Shown here in pieces: positions 47,883 through 56,663 of a DNA stretch of 64,000 nucleotides. The position numbers and the translations under genes are program-made. The stretch is from Geomonas sp. Red32. Its GTDB lineage: Bacteria > Desulfobacterota > Desulfuromonadia > Geobacterales > Geobacteraceae. Where the stretch lies: contig NZ_JAKLOY010000004.1 in assembly GCF_023652955.1 (NCBI RefSeq), positions 1 through 64,000 on the forward strand, read 5' to 3'. Every line of letters begins with the position of its first letter. The stretch's first letter is position 1. The notes beneath the pieces are model-generated. The model searched no databases. It was not told the origin of the DNA and saw nothing but the letters and a program-made list of their open reading frames with translations.

Positions 47883-48047
47883 TCACTGGCAATCGCCGCA
47901 GCGCTCCTGGGTGGTGCCGCTTATCTCCTTGCCGCAGACCCGGCAGGCGTTTTCCCACTCGGGATGCCCCGCCTGGGTCGCGCGGGCCTTGGCCTCCAGC
48001 CTCCTGACCTCGGCCTCCATCTCCTCGTTGTACTGATTCTCGAACAT
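47883..48047 (-). CDS. Small C4 zinc-ribbon protein
   Basis: A 54-residue protein from ATG 48047, after GAGGAGTGTC. A charged helix (EMEAEVRRLEAKARATQ) precedes a zinc knuckle pair CRVCGKEISGTTQERCGDC. No function recognised. Confidence 0.7.
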   Translation of the reverse strand: MFENQYNEEMEAEVRRLEAKARATQAGHPEWENACRVCGKEISGTTQERCGDCQ

Positions 48048-48226
48048 GACACTCCTCGTTACGGGCAAATATCCCCTTTTATGCCACGAATGAGATGAGA
48101 TTACCACACTTCAGCCGCCCTCACCCCCTTCCGGCGCCCTGTGGGAGGATAGAGTTGAGATTGACACGGGCACATTTTCCGCGTAACCGTTTCTGCAGTT
48201 GTGAGAGCCGAAAAGGAGGAAGTCTC

Positions 48227-48496
48227 ATGGTAATGCGATGGATGATGGCCGCAGTGTTGCTGCTCGTCGCGAGCAGCAGCGCCTTTGCAATGGAAGGAGA
48301 GCGCTCGGTGGAAGCGGCACTGAGCTTGGGGACCGCCCCCGGCACCTCCCGTAGCGAGACCAGGTTCGGCGGGATCATCGGCGCCGGTCTCCAATATGCA
48401 CTCCCGCAAAACTACTTCACCTTCCTCAGGCTCGACTACCACGTGATCGAGGACAGCTACCTCACCGCGGGCATCGGCCTCGGCTACAGTTTCTGA
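48227..48496 (+). CDS. Small secreted beta-strand protein
   Basis: An 89-residue protein from ATG 48227, after AAAAGGAGGAAGTCTC. A signal peptide (MMAAVLLLVASSSAFA) precedes about 65 residues of alternating strands ending GIGLGYSF. The terminal Phe and strand pattern resemble the last strands of an outer-membrane barrel, but the protein is too short for a full barrel, so it is a fragment or a miniature. It is followed by the methyltransferase gene after ten bases. Confidence 0.65.
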   Translation: MVMRWMMAAVLLLVASSSAFAMEGERSVEAALSLGTAPGTSRSETRFGGIIGAGLQYALPQNYFTFLRLDYHVIEDSYLTAGIGLGYSF

Positions 48497-48506
48497 CCCA
48501 CCGGAC

Positions 48507-49127
48507 ATGAACCTGTACGATCGCTACTGCCTCCCCTGCCTGATCAACCTCGTCTGCGGCAGCGCACTTTTCCACGATCTGCGCGCCAAGGCCGTCGGCC
48601 GCGCGGAGGGGCGGGTGCTGGAGATAGGGATGGGGGGCGGCCAGAATCTCCCCTTCTACGCGGCGGACAAGGTCGGCTGTGTCTGCGGCATCGAACCGTC
48701 CGCGCTCCTTCGCGGCAAGGCGGCCGAGGTGGCCAGATCGTGCGCGGTGCCGGTGGAGATCGTCGATGCCGTCGCCGAGAAGCTCCCGCTGGAGAGCGGG
48801 AGTTTCGATACCGTCCTCTTCACCTTCACCCTCTGCACCGTCACGGAGTGGGAGGCAACCCTCCAGGAAGCGAGGAGAGTCCTCAAGCCGGAGGGAAGGA
48901 TCATCTTCTGCGAGCACGGCATCGCCCCCGACCCTTCCTGCCGGAAATGGCAGAACAGGCTCAACCCGCTCTGGAAAAGGGTATCCGGCGGCTGCAACCT
49001 CAACCGCCCGATTCCGCAGCTCCTCGAAGAGGGAGGCTTCCGGATCGAAGGGATGACCACCGGGTACTTCGAAGGGGCGCCCAAGCTCCTCGGCTACCTC
49101 TACGAAGGCACCGGCACCAAGCGCTGA
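48507..49127 (+). CDS. Class I SAM-dependent methyltransferase
   Basis: A 206-residue enzyme with motif I VLEIGMGGGQNLPFY, the acidic motif II region CGIEPSALLRGKAAE, VEIVDAVAEKLPLESGSFDTVLFTFTLCTV and LKPEGRIIFCEHG. It resembles UbiE/METTL7-like methyltransferases. The substrate is not known. It is a separate plus-strand unit with the preceding small gene. Confidence 0.88.
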   Translation: MNLYDRYCLPCLINLVCGSALFHDLRAKAVGRAEGRVLEIGMGGGQNLPFYAADKVGCVCGIEPSALLRGKAAEVARSCAVPVEIVDAVAEKLPLESGSFDTVLFTFTLCTVTEWEATLQEARRVLKPEGRIIFCEHGIAPDPSCRKWQNRLNPLWKRVSGGCNLNRPIPQLLEEGGFRIEGMTTGYFEGAPKLLGYLYEGTGTKR

Positions 49128-49182
49128 CGCCCCGAAACCGGAAAGCCCCGGCCACGCCGCAATTTCCATCCGTCATATAAAA

Positions 49183-49222
49183 AAACAGCAGGGCGCCTGC
49201 TCCGGCCGCCCTGCTGTTTCCC
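49183..49222. terminator. Bidirectional terminator between methyltransferase and CoA-transferase genes
   Basis: AAACAGCAGGGCG (49183-49195) pairs with CGCCCTGCTGTTT (49207-49219), 13 bp, with an A run before and T-rich sequence after. The genes converge here. Confidence 0.9.
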
Positions 49223-49247
49223 TTCATACTCTTCCTTAAATTCTGGA

Positions 49248-50813
49248 CTAGATATCCCAGTTGTCGATCTTCATGGTCCCCTTCTTGGCGAGGTTGACCT
49301 GCATCTTGAAGACCCGGTCGAGGAGCTGCGGCTCGTGGCCGGCCTTTCTTTCCAGGCAGTCCTTGGTCGCGATGTCCAGGTACTCCTGCAGAAGCGGCTT
49401 GTAGTCCGGGTGCGCACAGTTGTCGATGATGACCTGGGCGCGGGTCTTCGGATCGAGGCCGCGCAGGTCGGCCAGCCCCTGCTCGGTGACCAGCACGTCG
49501 AGGTCGTGCTCGGTGTGGTCGACGTGCGGGACGTGCGGGACCACGCAGGTGATGCCGGTCGGGTCGGTCTTGGTCGGGCGGGCCGACGGGGTGTGCATGA
49601 TGGAGAGGTAGGCGTTCCTCAAGAAGTCGCCGGAGCCGCCAATGCCGTTGATCATGCGGGTGCCGCCTACCAGGGTGGAGTTGGCGTGGCCGTAGATGTC
49701 GAACTCGACCGGGGTGTTCATCGCTATGCAGCCCAGCCGCCGGATCGGCTCCGGGTGGTTGGCGATGGAGAGCGGACGCATCATCACCTTGTTGCTGTAC
49801 TTGTCCCAGTTGTCGTAGAAGCGCTTGAAGCCGTCCACCGAGAAGGAGAGCGAGACGGTGGAGGCGAAGTCGAGCTTACCGGAGTCGAAGAAGTCGAGCA
49901 TGGTGTCCTGCAGCACCTCGGTCCAGACCTTGAGGCCGGTGAAGGGGCCGTTGGCCAGGCCGCCGATGACCGCGTTGGCGATGGAGCCGACGCCCGACTG
50001 CAGCGGGAGCAGGTTGGCCGGGAGCCTTCCCGCCTTCACTTCGGTCGAGAAGAAGTCGATGATGTTGGCGGCGATGGCCGAGGAGGTGTCGTCCTGCTCG
50101 CTGAAGGCGCGGCCGTTATCCGGGCGGTCGGACTCGATGATGGCGACGATGCGGTCGTTGTCGATGCGGACGTAGGGGGAACCGGCGCGGTCGTCGACGC
50201 GGCTGATCAGGTACGGGAGACGGTTGGGGGGAGCGACCGGTTCGACGATGTCGTGGAGGCCTTCGAAGTTCGGGATCGCAGTGTTGATCTCGATGATGAC
50301 CTTGTCGGCGATCTGGGCGATCTCCGGCACGGCGCCGCAGGAGGCGGTGAGGACCAGGTCGCCGTTCTCGGTGATGGCGGAGCACTCGATGATGGCGATG
50401 TCGAGGCGGCCGCCGTTGTCCTTGGTGTAGAAGCCGTAGCCCAGGTCCTGGGCGAACATGGAGAGGTGCTTGTCACCCATGCGGATGCGGCCGGAGTTGA
50501 TGCCGGCCTGGATGTTCTTGCCGGTCTGGTACGGCCAGCGGCGGTCGATCATGTCCAGCGATGCCCAGCGGTCCTCGGTCTCGACGCCGACCGAGGCGCC
50601 GATGAACAGGTTGAACCTGAGTTTTCCCTGGAGCTGGTTCTTCTCGACGTGGTCGGCCAGCGCGATGGGGACCATCTTCGGGTAGCCTGCGGGAGTGAAG
50701 CCGGACCAGCCGACGTTCATCCCGTTTTTGAACATCGGGATGACATCCTCGACTTTCTTGATCCTGGCGTGAAGGCTCGATTTCCTGATCCTGCGGTGAA
50801 ATTCCTCCGACAT
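49248..50813 (-). CDS. Acetyl-CoA hydrolase / succinyl-CoA:acetate CoA-transferase
   Basis: A 521-residue class I CoA-transferase. Catalytic Glu is in [22 protein letters not shown] and the glycine loop in [18 protein letters not shown]. Geobacter uses such enzymes to activate acetate with succinyl-CoA in the TCA cycle. Length is standard. It is divergent from a TetR gene with a palindromic operator candidate in the gap, suggesting regulation. Confidence 0.94.
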   Translation of the reverse strand: MSEEFHRRIRKSSLHARIKKVEDVIPMFKNGMNVGWSGFTPAGYPKMVPIALADHVEKNQLQGKLRFNLFIGASVGVETEDRWASLDMIDRRWPYQTGKNIQAGINSGRIRMGDKHLSMFAQDLGYGFYTKDNGGRLDIAIIECSAITENGDLVLTASCGAVPEIAQIADKVIIEINTAIPNFEGLHDIVEPVAPPNRLPYLISRVDDRAGSPYVRIDNDRIVAIIESDRPDNGRAFSEQDDTSSAIAANIIDFFSTEVKAGRLPANLLPLQSGVGSIANAVIGGLANGPFTGLKVWTEVLQDTMLDFFDSGKLDFASTVSLSFSVDGFKRFYDNWDKYSNKVMMRPLSIANHPEPIRRLGCIAMNTPVEFDIYGHANSTLVGGTRMINGIGGSGDFLRNAYLSIMHTPSARPTKTDPTGITCVVPHVPHVDHTEHDLDVLVTEQGLADLRGLDPKTRAQVIIDNCAHPDYKPLLQEYLDIATKDCLERKAGHEPQLLDRVFKMQVNLAKKGTMKIDNWDI

Positions 50814-50860
50814 GTACCTCTTCCTCCTGACTTGTGGTATGGTGTCCGGTAGTTTATAGA

Positions 50861-50876
50861 TCGAACGTTCGTTCGG
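50861..50876. promoter_or_regulatory. Palindrome in the CoA-transferase/TetR gap (candidate operator)
   Basis: TCGAACGTTCGTTCGG contains the perfect palindrome CGAACGTTCG (50862-50871) and an overlapping GAACG-TTCGTTC arrangement. It lies about 50 bases before the CoA-transferase start and 100 before the TetR gene, in a position to control both. Confidence 0.5.
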
Positions 50877-50977
50877 CGTCTACAACATATCAGCACGTCG
50901 TTCTGTTTGCAATATGAATTGGCATTTCGAGCGTGTTTTTGTTAAGGTCTAGCTCATTTCGAAGGGTTGGGGTGACT

Positions 50978-51568
50978 ATGGAGAAGATCGACGGCAGGAC
51001 GAAGCTGTTGGAGGTGGGAACCCGCCTCTTTGCCGAGCGGGGGCTGAACGGGGTGAGCATCCGGGAGCTTGCCCAGGAGGCCCAGACCAGCATCTCGATG
51101 ATCTCCTACTATTTCGGGAGCAAGGAAGGGCTCTACGCGGAGGTGCTCCGGCAGCAGTTCGCAAGCTTCAAGGAGATCCACCAGATCAGGGAGCAGGTCG
51201 AAGACCCCGTCGCCATGATCGAAGAGTATCTCCGATGGACCTTCCGGCGGCACCGCAACAACCCGCACCTGCTCCGCTTTTACACGAGCGAACTGACCAA
51301 CCCGACCCCGTTCTTCGAGCCGATCGTGATGCCGGTGATCGACGAGGTCATCGTGGCGATGGCCGAGGTGATCGAGGAAGGGAAAAAGCGGAAGCAGTTC
51401 CGCGAGGACATCCAGCCGACCAACGCCGCACTGGCCCTGGCCGGGATGGTCAACTATTTCTTCCTGAGTCTCCTCGCCACCGAAAACCTGATCAACCACT
51501 CGCCCGAACAGGACGACCAGCTCGTCCACCAGTACCTCTCGATCTTCACCAAAGGCGTTGCCGCCTAA
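50978..51568 (+). CDS. TetR-family transcriptional regulator
   Basis: A 196-residue repressor from ATG 50978, after GGGGTGACT; the frame runs 15 codons further upstream. The N-terminal helix-turn-helix is TKLLEVGTRLFAERGLNGVSIRELAQEAQTSISMISYYFGSKEGLYAEVL, and the C-terminal ligand domain is helical (CecR/YbiH-like DUF1956 style). Divergent to the CoA-transferase gene, which it likely regulates. Confidence 0.9.
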   Translation: MEKIDGRTKLLEVGTRLFAERGLNGVSIRELAQEAQTSISMISYYFGSKEGLYAEVLRQQFASFKEIHQIREQVEDPVAMIEEYLRWTFRRHRNNPHLLRFYTSELTNPTPFFEPIVMPVIDEVIVAMAEVIEEGKKRKQFREDIQPTNAALALAGMVNYFFLSLLATENLINHSPEQDDQLVHQYLSIFTKGVAA

Positions 51569-51648
51569 GGAGTGATCCGTCAAACGAGTGCCCGCCACCT
51601 GCATAAGGGGCGGGCCAGCTCCCCCCTCCCCGGTCGGCCACCTACCCG

Positions 51649-52518
51649 TCACGCCAGCGAAGCGTTCCTCAACGTATTGACCAACAGAGTGTGGAGACGG
51701 TCAACGGCCTCGACCTCCTGCGAGGCTTGGCTGCGATAGACCGACACCTCGACCGGCTGCAGCGGGCCAAAACCATGGTCGCTGCCGAGGATCTCCAGAT
51801 GCGGCGGAGCGCTGCACTGGGTCAAGACGGCAACGGCCAGGCCGCTTTCCACCGCGGCAATCTGCCCTGCCAGGCTGGAGCTGTTATAAACGACACGATA
51901 CCGTCTCCCCTGGAGCGCCAGGGAGTTGATGGCGCTTCGCCTCGCGAGACTGGCGCTCTCATAAACGGCAATCGGCAACGGATCGCGTCTCCATACCTGG
52001 AACTGGGGGGAGCCTACCCACACCATCGGCTCGTAAAACAGCAGGGTTCCCTGACGGGGATGGTCACGTGAAACCAGTGCCAGATCCAATTCCCCGGCCT
52101 CGACCAAGGGGATCAGGGAGGTGGATTGCTCGCAGTTGAGGAGTATCTCCACCGAGCCGTGGTTGGCGGCAAAGCGCTTGAGTACCGGGGTAAGGTACTT
52201 CGCCGCATAGTCGTCGGGAACGCCAAGGCGGATGCGGCCACTCAGCTCTTCCCCGTGAAAGGCAGCCTGCGTCTCTGCGTGCAGGTCGAGCATGCGGCGG
52301 GCATACCCCTGCATGCGTTGCCCTTCGGCGGTCAGTTGGTGCTGCCGCGGCCCCCGCACCAGCAGTTGGCACCCCAGGGCCGCTTCCAGCTTTTTCAGCT
52401 GCATGCTTACCGCCGACTGGGACCGGTAGAGCTCCGGGGCGGCGGCGGATAACGACCCCGAGTCCACCACGGCCACAAAGCATTTCAGCCAGTCGATCTG
52501 AAGATCCTGCAATCTCAT
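51649..52518 (-). CDS. LysR-family transcriptional regulator
   Basis: A 289-residue regulator: winged helix-turn-helix WLKCFVAVVDSGSLSAAAPELYRSQSAVSMQLKKLEAALGC (about 8-50), then a periplasmic-binding-like effector domain (about 90-285). It is divergently placed 180 bases from an EamA exporter, the classic LysR target arrangement. AAGGAGGGCGGA precedes the start. Confidence 0.93.
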   Translation of the reverse strand: MRLQDLQIDWLKCFVAVVDSGSLSAAAPELYRSQSAVSMQLKKLEAALGCQLLVRGPRQHQLTAEGQRMQGYARRMLDLHAETQAAFHGEELSGRIRLGVPDDYAAKYLTPVLKRFAANHGSVEILLNCEQSTSLIPLVEAGELDLALVSRDHPRQGTLLFYEPMVWVGSPQFQVWRRDPLPIAVYESASLARRSAINSLALQGRRYRVVYNSSSLAGQIAAVESGLAVAVLTQCSAPPHLEILGSDHGFGPLQPVEVSVYRSQASQEVEAVDRLHTLLVNTLRNASLA

Positions 52519-52591
52519 TCCGCCCTCCTTCCTATTATGATATCGAATAGTTAATAGCAGATTTATTCGCTTTTCTCAAACATCTTCCTGG

Positions 52592-52676
52592 TATAAGGTT
52601 CCTGCAAAGGGTTGGAAAGGAAGCACTTTGCCCTATTTCCCGGGCCGAGTGCATGAATTTCCCGGCCCTCTTTTTT
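52592..52676 (+). promoter_or_regulatory. EamA leader: -10 box, candidate pseudoknot, antiterminator and terminator
   Basis: A TATAAG -10 box (52592-52597) predicts transcription from about 52604. The leader can form stem P1, GCAAAG (52604-52609) with CTTTGC (52626-52631), and a loop-to-tail stem GGAAA (52614-52618) with TTTCC (52636-52640), an H-type pseudoknot. An alternative hairpin pairs GCACT and GCCC (52623-52633) with GGGC and AGTGC (52642-52652). A terminator GGGCCG (52642-52647) / CGGCCC (52663-52668) is followed by TCTTTTTT (52669-52676). P1 and the alternative hairpin cannot coexist, nor can the alternative hairpin and the terminator, as in transcription-attenuating riboswitches. 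The start codon is 22 bases after the T run. Confidence 0.6.
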
Positions 52677-52698
52677 CGATCGCAAAGGATGGAGATGC

Positions 52699-53643
52699 AT
52701 GAAACGAGCAACCTTTAAGTATGTAGCGGCCTTGGCCCTTTTCGGCTCCAACGGGATCGTAGCCAGCCATATCTCGTTAAGTAGCTACCAGATTGTCTTC
52801 ACCCGGACCCTCCTCGGTGCCCTCTTGCTGGCTCTCGTCTTCGCCTTTTCCCGAGAGAAGAGGCAGTTTGGCCATAACGCATCGCATTCCTTGTGCCTTA
52901 CGGTCTCAGGCGCCGCCATGGGAGCCAGCTGGCTGTTTCTGTTCGAAGCGTATAAGCAGGTCGGGGTCAGTATCGCTACCCTTGCCTACTACTGCGGGCC
53001 GATGATCGTCATGGCAGTGTCGCCCCTGGTATTCAAGGAGAAAATAACCGGCATCAAACTGGTCGGTTTGCTATCGGTGGTATCCGGAATGTTTCTGGCG
53101 AGCCAGCGGGAGTTGTCGGCAGGTCATGTGTCATGGGGATTGGTATTCGGAATTCTGGCGGCATTTGCCTATGCCGTGATGGTCGTCTTCAACAGGAAGG
53201 CAACCAGCATCGCCGGCATCGAAAACCCAATGTGGCAGCTCATAGTCAGCTTTCTTACCGTGGCACTAGTTACCGGGGTCAAGGAAGGTTTCACCTTTCC
53301 GGTTGCCACTGCCAATATCGTTCCGGTACTGATCCTGGGCGTTATCAATACCGGTGTCGGCTGCTATCTTTACTTCTCGGCAATTAACGACATTCCCGTG
53401 CAAACAGTTGCCATCCTCGGCTATTTGGAACCCCTATCCGCGTTGCTCTTTTCGGCCCTGTTCCTGGGGGAGATACTCGATGGCGGGCAACTTCTTGGGG
53501 TAGCCCTGGTGCTAGGCGGCGCAGCGTGCGGAGGTCTTCGGCCCCCTTCGCTCCTGAAGGGACGTGCATGCTGGCGGCTGGGTGTCCGCTACGACAATGA
53601 GGAGGGGGGGAGTTGCTTTCCCATTAGCAAGGGAGCACCATAG
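52699..53643 (+). CDS. EamA/DMT-superfamily transporter
   Basis: A 314-residue inner-membrane protein with about ten membrane segments in two EamA repeats, the first containing GASWLFLFEAYKQVGVSIATLAYY and the second VGCYLYFSAINDIPVQTVAILGYLEPLSALLFS. EamA proteins export amino acids or other metabolites. The last about 40 residues (LRPPSLLKGRACWRLGVRYDN...) are not membrane-like and look like an extension read through from former intergenic DNA. Divergent LysR gene and a leader attenuator suggest double control. Confidence 0.9.
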   Translation: MKRATFKYVAALALFGSNGIVASHISLSSYQIVFTRTLLGALLLALVFAFSREKRQFGHNASHSLCLTVSGAAMGASWLFLFEAYKQVGVSIATLAYYCGPMIVMAVSPLVFKEKITGIKLVGLLSVVSGMFLASQRELSAGHVSWGLVFGILAAFAYAVMVVFNRKATSIAGIENPMWQLIVSFLTVALVTGVKEGFTFPVATANIVPVLILGVINTGVGCYLYFSAINDIPVQTVAILGYLEPLSALLFSALFLGEILDGGQLLGVALVLGGAACGGLRPPSLLKGRACWRLGVRYDNEEGGSCFPISKGAP

Positions 53644-53672
53644 TCGTATCGTACAAACAGACGAGGTGCGCA

Positions 53673-54131
53673 ATGAAGGATTCAGTTGAGAAGACTATAG
53701 AACTGAAGGCGCCGGTTTCGCGGGTTTGGCACGCGCTGACCGACTATCGGGAATTCGGAGAATGGTTCCAGGCCAAGCTGGAATCGCCTTTCACACCCGG
53801 GCAGGTGACCACTGGGCACATGACGTACCCGGGATACGAGCACATCAAGTGGGAAGCCGAGATCAAACAGATGGAGCCGGAAAAGCTCTTCTCCTACACC
53901 TGGCATCCCTACGCGATAGATCCCTCCGTGGACTACTCCCACGAGACCCCGACGCTCGTCGAGTTCCGTTTGGAAAAGATCGAAACGGGGACCCTCTTCC
54001 GCGTGAAAGAGACCGGATTCGACAAGCTCCCGCCCCACCGCCGCGAAGAAGCGCTCCAGATGCATGAGGAGGGATGGGCGGAGCAATTGGAAAACATCCA
54101 AAGGTTCGTAACCACCGAGCACAGAGAGTAG
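53673..54131 (+). CDS. SRPBCC/AHSA1-family protein
   Basis: A 152-residue Bet v1-like protein: VEKTIELKAPVSRVWHALTDYREFGEWFQAKLESPF, HMTYPGYEHIKWEAEIKQMEPEKLFSYTWHPYA and a C-terminal helix EGWAEQLENIQRFVTTEH. Matches the activator-of-Hsp90-homology-like group found widely in bacteria without known role. It stands alone, 30 bases after the transporter gene, and could share its transcript. Confidence 0.88.
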   Translation: MKDSVEKTIELKAPVSRVWHALTDYREFGEWFQAKLESPFTPGQVTTGHMTYPGYEHIKWEAEIKQMEPEKLFSYTWHPYAIDPSVDYSHETPTLVEFRLEKIETGTLFRVKETGFDKLPPHRREEALQMHEEGWAEQLENIQRFVTTEHRE

Positions 54132-54207
54132 CATCCATCCAAAGCCGATGTCCCCGCCAGCACGGCGGGGCATCGGCGTCCCCACGGCAACCGCTTCCCC
54201 GCCGCGG

Positions 54208-56244
54208 TCAGGCCGCGGACCGGACAGGCGACGACGCCTTGCCGGTTTCCGCCTCCAACCGTTCCAAAAGCGCCATCAGCTGCTCCGACTGAGCCATCAT
54301 CTCCCGGCACTGCTCCGCCGCGGCCCGGTGGTCGCCGGCATTGTAAGAAGTCACGGCGAGCCTGCCGAGCTCGTGTACGCGGGCGTGGGGAGCCTCGATC
54401 TCCCGGAAGGCCGCCAGCTGCCCGCAGACTTCCCCCCCCTGCTCCCGCCACCATCTGCCGAATGCGCAGGTCTGGTGCGTCGGCAACGCCTCGGGATCCA
54501 CCTGCCGGACGCCTGCCAGGTGCGACTTTATCTTGCCGGTAAAGATCATGTGGGCCGTTCTCGCCTTTCTCAGCCGCAGCGCCACCGGCTCGTCGATCCT
54601 CAGGGTCGCGATGGTCTCTCCCAGCGACTCGGCCAGTTCGTTCAGCGTGTTGGCCTGGGCCGCCGACTGGTGGGCAGCCCCCGAGGTCTGGCTGGAGACG
54701 ACAGTTATCTCGTGGATGCTGCCGCTGATCTCGCTGGTGGTCGCCGTCTGCTCCTCGGCGGCCGCCGCTATCTGGTTCAGCTGCATCGAGAGCTGGTTGA
54801 TCTCCTCCAGGATGGTCCCCATCGCCTCCCCGGAGCGTCCCACCTGCGCCGTCCCGTGCCGGACCTCGCCGACCCCTTCTTCCATGGCAGCCACCGCCCC
54901 TCTCGTCTCGCCCTGGATCGCCTTGATCATCTCCCCGATTTCCCGGGTGGCCCTGGTGGTCCGCTCCGCGAGCGCCCGCACCTCGTCCGCCACCACCGCG
55001 AACCCGCGCCCCTGTTCACCGGCGCGCGCCGCCTCGATGGCCGCATTGAGGGCGAGGAGATTGGTCTGATCGGCGATATCCTCGATGGTCCCCACGATGG
55101 CCCCGATCTGCTCGGACCGTCCGCCGAGCGAGCCGATGGTTGCCGCGGTGGCGGTTACCCGCTCGGCGATGCACCCCATGGCGTCGATGCTCTGGGAGAT
55201 GATGGCCGCCCCCCGGTTGGCCTCGTCGGTCACCTGCCGGGCACCGTCGGCCGCCAGCTGGCAGTTCCTGGCGATGTCCCCCGAGGTCGCGGCCATCTCC
55301 TCCCCGGCGGTCGCCACGGTGGTGGCCTGGGAGGCGACCTGGTCGGCCCCCTCGGTCATCTCGGAGGCCTGCCGGTGGACCTGGGCGGCAGACGAGGTGA
55401 GGTCGGCCACCGTGAACCCGATCCTCTCGACCAGGGTGGAGAGGCCATCGGCCATGCGGTCGAAGGAGTTCCCGATGGTGGCGAATTCATCCCCCCCCAC
55501 CAGCCTCAGGCGCCGGGTGAGATCCCCCTTCTCCATGGCGGCGCTGAAATCGACCAGCGCGCTGGCCCCCCGGGAGACCGAGCGGATGACGAGCACCCCG
55601 ATGACCCCGGAGCCGAGAATGGCGCCGAGGATCAGGCAAACCGCCACCAGGGTCGTCCGGCGGTACTCGGCCTGCGCCCGCTCGTAGAGGAGCTTGGCAT
55701 CTTTGGACTGGTAGTCGTAGAAGAGGGTACCGGTGTCGTCGGCCTTCCTGAAGAGGGGATTGATCTTGGTCAGGGTGAGCCTGGTCGCCTCCGTGAACTG
55801 GCCGGCCAGGATCGCTTCGCGCACCGGCCCCGCGGCGTCCCTGACGAAGGTCTCCCGCTCCGATGCGAAGCGGTCGAAGAGCTGGCGCTCCTGCGAGTCG
55901 TGGATCAGTCCGTCGATCTCCTTGGAGAGCGCGGCAATGTCCTCGATCTGCTGGGCCACCAGGTCGGTGTGGACCTGGACCTCGTGGTCGTGGAGACTCA
56001 GGACCTCCGGATGGCCAGGGTCGTGCTGCAAGGCAAGCAGGAGCTGGATCCGGATCCCCCGCATGAGGTCGGTCACCTTGGCGGATTTGTTGAGGATGGT
56101 CAGGTTTTCCCGGTAGATGGTCTGGATGTCGCCGTTGCTGTCATGCATGCCGAGAAGGCCGACCACACCGGTCAGGGTAATGAACAGCCATCCGCCGGCC
56201 AGTATCAGTTGGATCTTCCTCTTGATGGTCATGTGAGCCTCCAT
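54208..56244 (-). CDS. Chemoreceptor with 4-helix-bundle sensor and C-terminal CZB zinc domain
   Basis: A 678-residue protein: membrane segment at 11-31, a periplasmic four-helix-bundle domain (35-185, ...[26 protein letters not shown]...), second membrane segment near 195-215, HAMP, signalling domain with tip [38 protein letters not shown]-terminal CZB domain follows ([39 protein letters not shown]), with the His and Cys zinc ligands in place. CZB domains sense zinc or hypochlorous acid through the zinc-cysteine redox switch. Two inputs, periplasmic and cytoplasmic, are thus suggested. Confidence 0.92.
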   Translation of the reverse strand: MEAHMTIKRKIQLILAGGWLFITLTGVVGLLGMHDSNGDIQTIYRENLTILNKSAKVTDLMRGIRIQLLLALQHDPGHPEVLSLHDHEVQVHTDLVAQQIEDIAALSKEIDGLIHDSQERQLFDRFASERETFVRDAAGPVREAILAGQFTEATRLTLTKINPLFRKADDTGTLFYDYQSKDAKLLYERAQAEYRRTTLVAVCLILGAILGSGVIGVLVIRSVSRGASALVDFSAAMEKGDLTRRLRLVGGDEFATIGNSFDRMADGLSTLVERIGFTVADLTSSAAQVHRQASEMTEGADQVASQATTVATAGEEMAATSGDIARNCQLAADGARQVTDEANRGAAIISQSIDAMGCIAERVTATAATIGSLGGRSEQIGAIVGTIEDIADQTNLLALNAAIEAARAGEQGRGFAVVADEVRALAERTTRATREIGEMIKAIQGETRGAVAAMEEGVGEVRHGTAQVGRSGEAMGTILEEINQLSMQLNQIAAAAEEQTATTSEISGSIHEITVVSSQTSGAAHQSAAQANTLNELAESLGETIATLRIDEPVALRLRKARTAHMIFTGKIKSHLAGVRQVDPEALPTHQTCAFGRWWREQGGEVCGQLAAFREIEAPHARVHELGRLAVTSYNAGDHRAAAEQCREMMAQSEQLMALLERLEAETGKASSPVRSAA

Positions 56245-56461
56245 GATGACGATGTCTCTACGGCTGAAAACGTCTGAACCTGCGAGGATGAGGTTCAGAA
56301 TCTGGCTGCCGGGTGTTTGTCAGAGGGACCGCAGAAAGGTACACTTCACCCAGACAATACTATCGGCGTAATTCACCGAGACTTTACCGGGGAACCCTCT
56401 GACAGGAAAGTCACGCACTGTGACCGGGAAAAAACCTTAGAGACAGTCCATGCAAAACCGA

Positions 56462-56491
56462 TTGACATTCAAATGATCATTTGATTATAAG
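56462..56491 (+). promoter_or_regulatory. Promoter with a perfect operator palindrome in its spacer
   Basis: -35 TTGACA (56462-56467) and -10 TATAAG (56486-56491), spacer 18. Filling the spacer is the perfect 16-bp palindrome TCAAATGATCATTTGA (56469-56484), an ideal repressor site for the ArsR protein encoded downstream. Transcription would start near 56498. Confidence 0.75.
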
Positions 56492-56513
56492 ATTATCAGC
56501 GTCATCATCCTGG

Positions 56514-56652
56514 CCCACGTTACCAGGCAACGCCTGCTGCCGACCCACCCACGTTACGAAGACAGCAGTTGCTGTTAATCCGCCCATGTTACGAAACCAG
56601 CCGCTGCTGCCGGTCCGCCCACGTTACCGGGCAGCCGCGGCTGTCGATCCGA
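56514..56652 (+). repeat. Four tandem 35-bp repeats in the leader of the ArsR-rhodanese gene
   Basis: Units start at 56514, 56548, 56583 and 56618 with CCCACGTTAC (one copy CCCATGTTAC), each followed by a short hairpin-capable GC-rich core such as CAGCAGTTGCTG or CAGCCGCTGCTG. The array lies between the predicted transcription start and the GTG start, inside the 5' untranslated leader. Confidence 0.85.
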
Positions 56653-56663
56653 GGACAAAACCT

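Noticed and set aside
51589-51615. GCCCGCC...GGCGGGC hairpin between TetR and LysR genes
   Set aside because: A 7-bp stem with a 12-base loop and no T tract; too weak to call a terminator.
54148-56277. 709-residue plus-strand frame
   Set aside because: Antisense of the CZB chemoreceptor with repetitive His/Gly/Arg content.
56514-56652. CRISPR array
   Set aside because: Units are contiguous imperfect tandem repeats without spacers and there are no cas genes.
56481-56663. Longer N-terminus for the ArsR-rhodanese protein
   Set aside because: It would translate the promoter and the tandem leader repeats; the GTG at 56664 has a ribosome binding site and gives the normal ArsR start.
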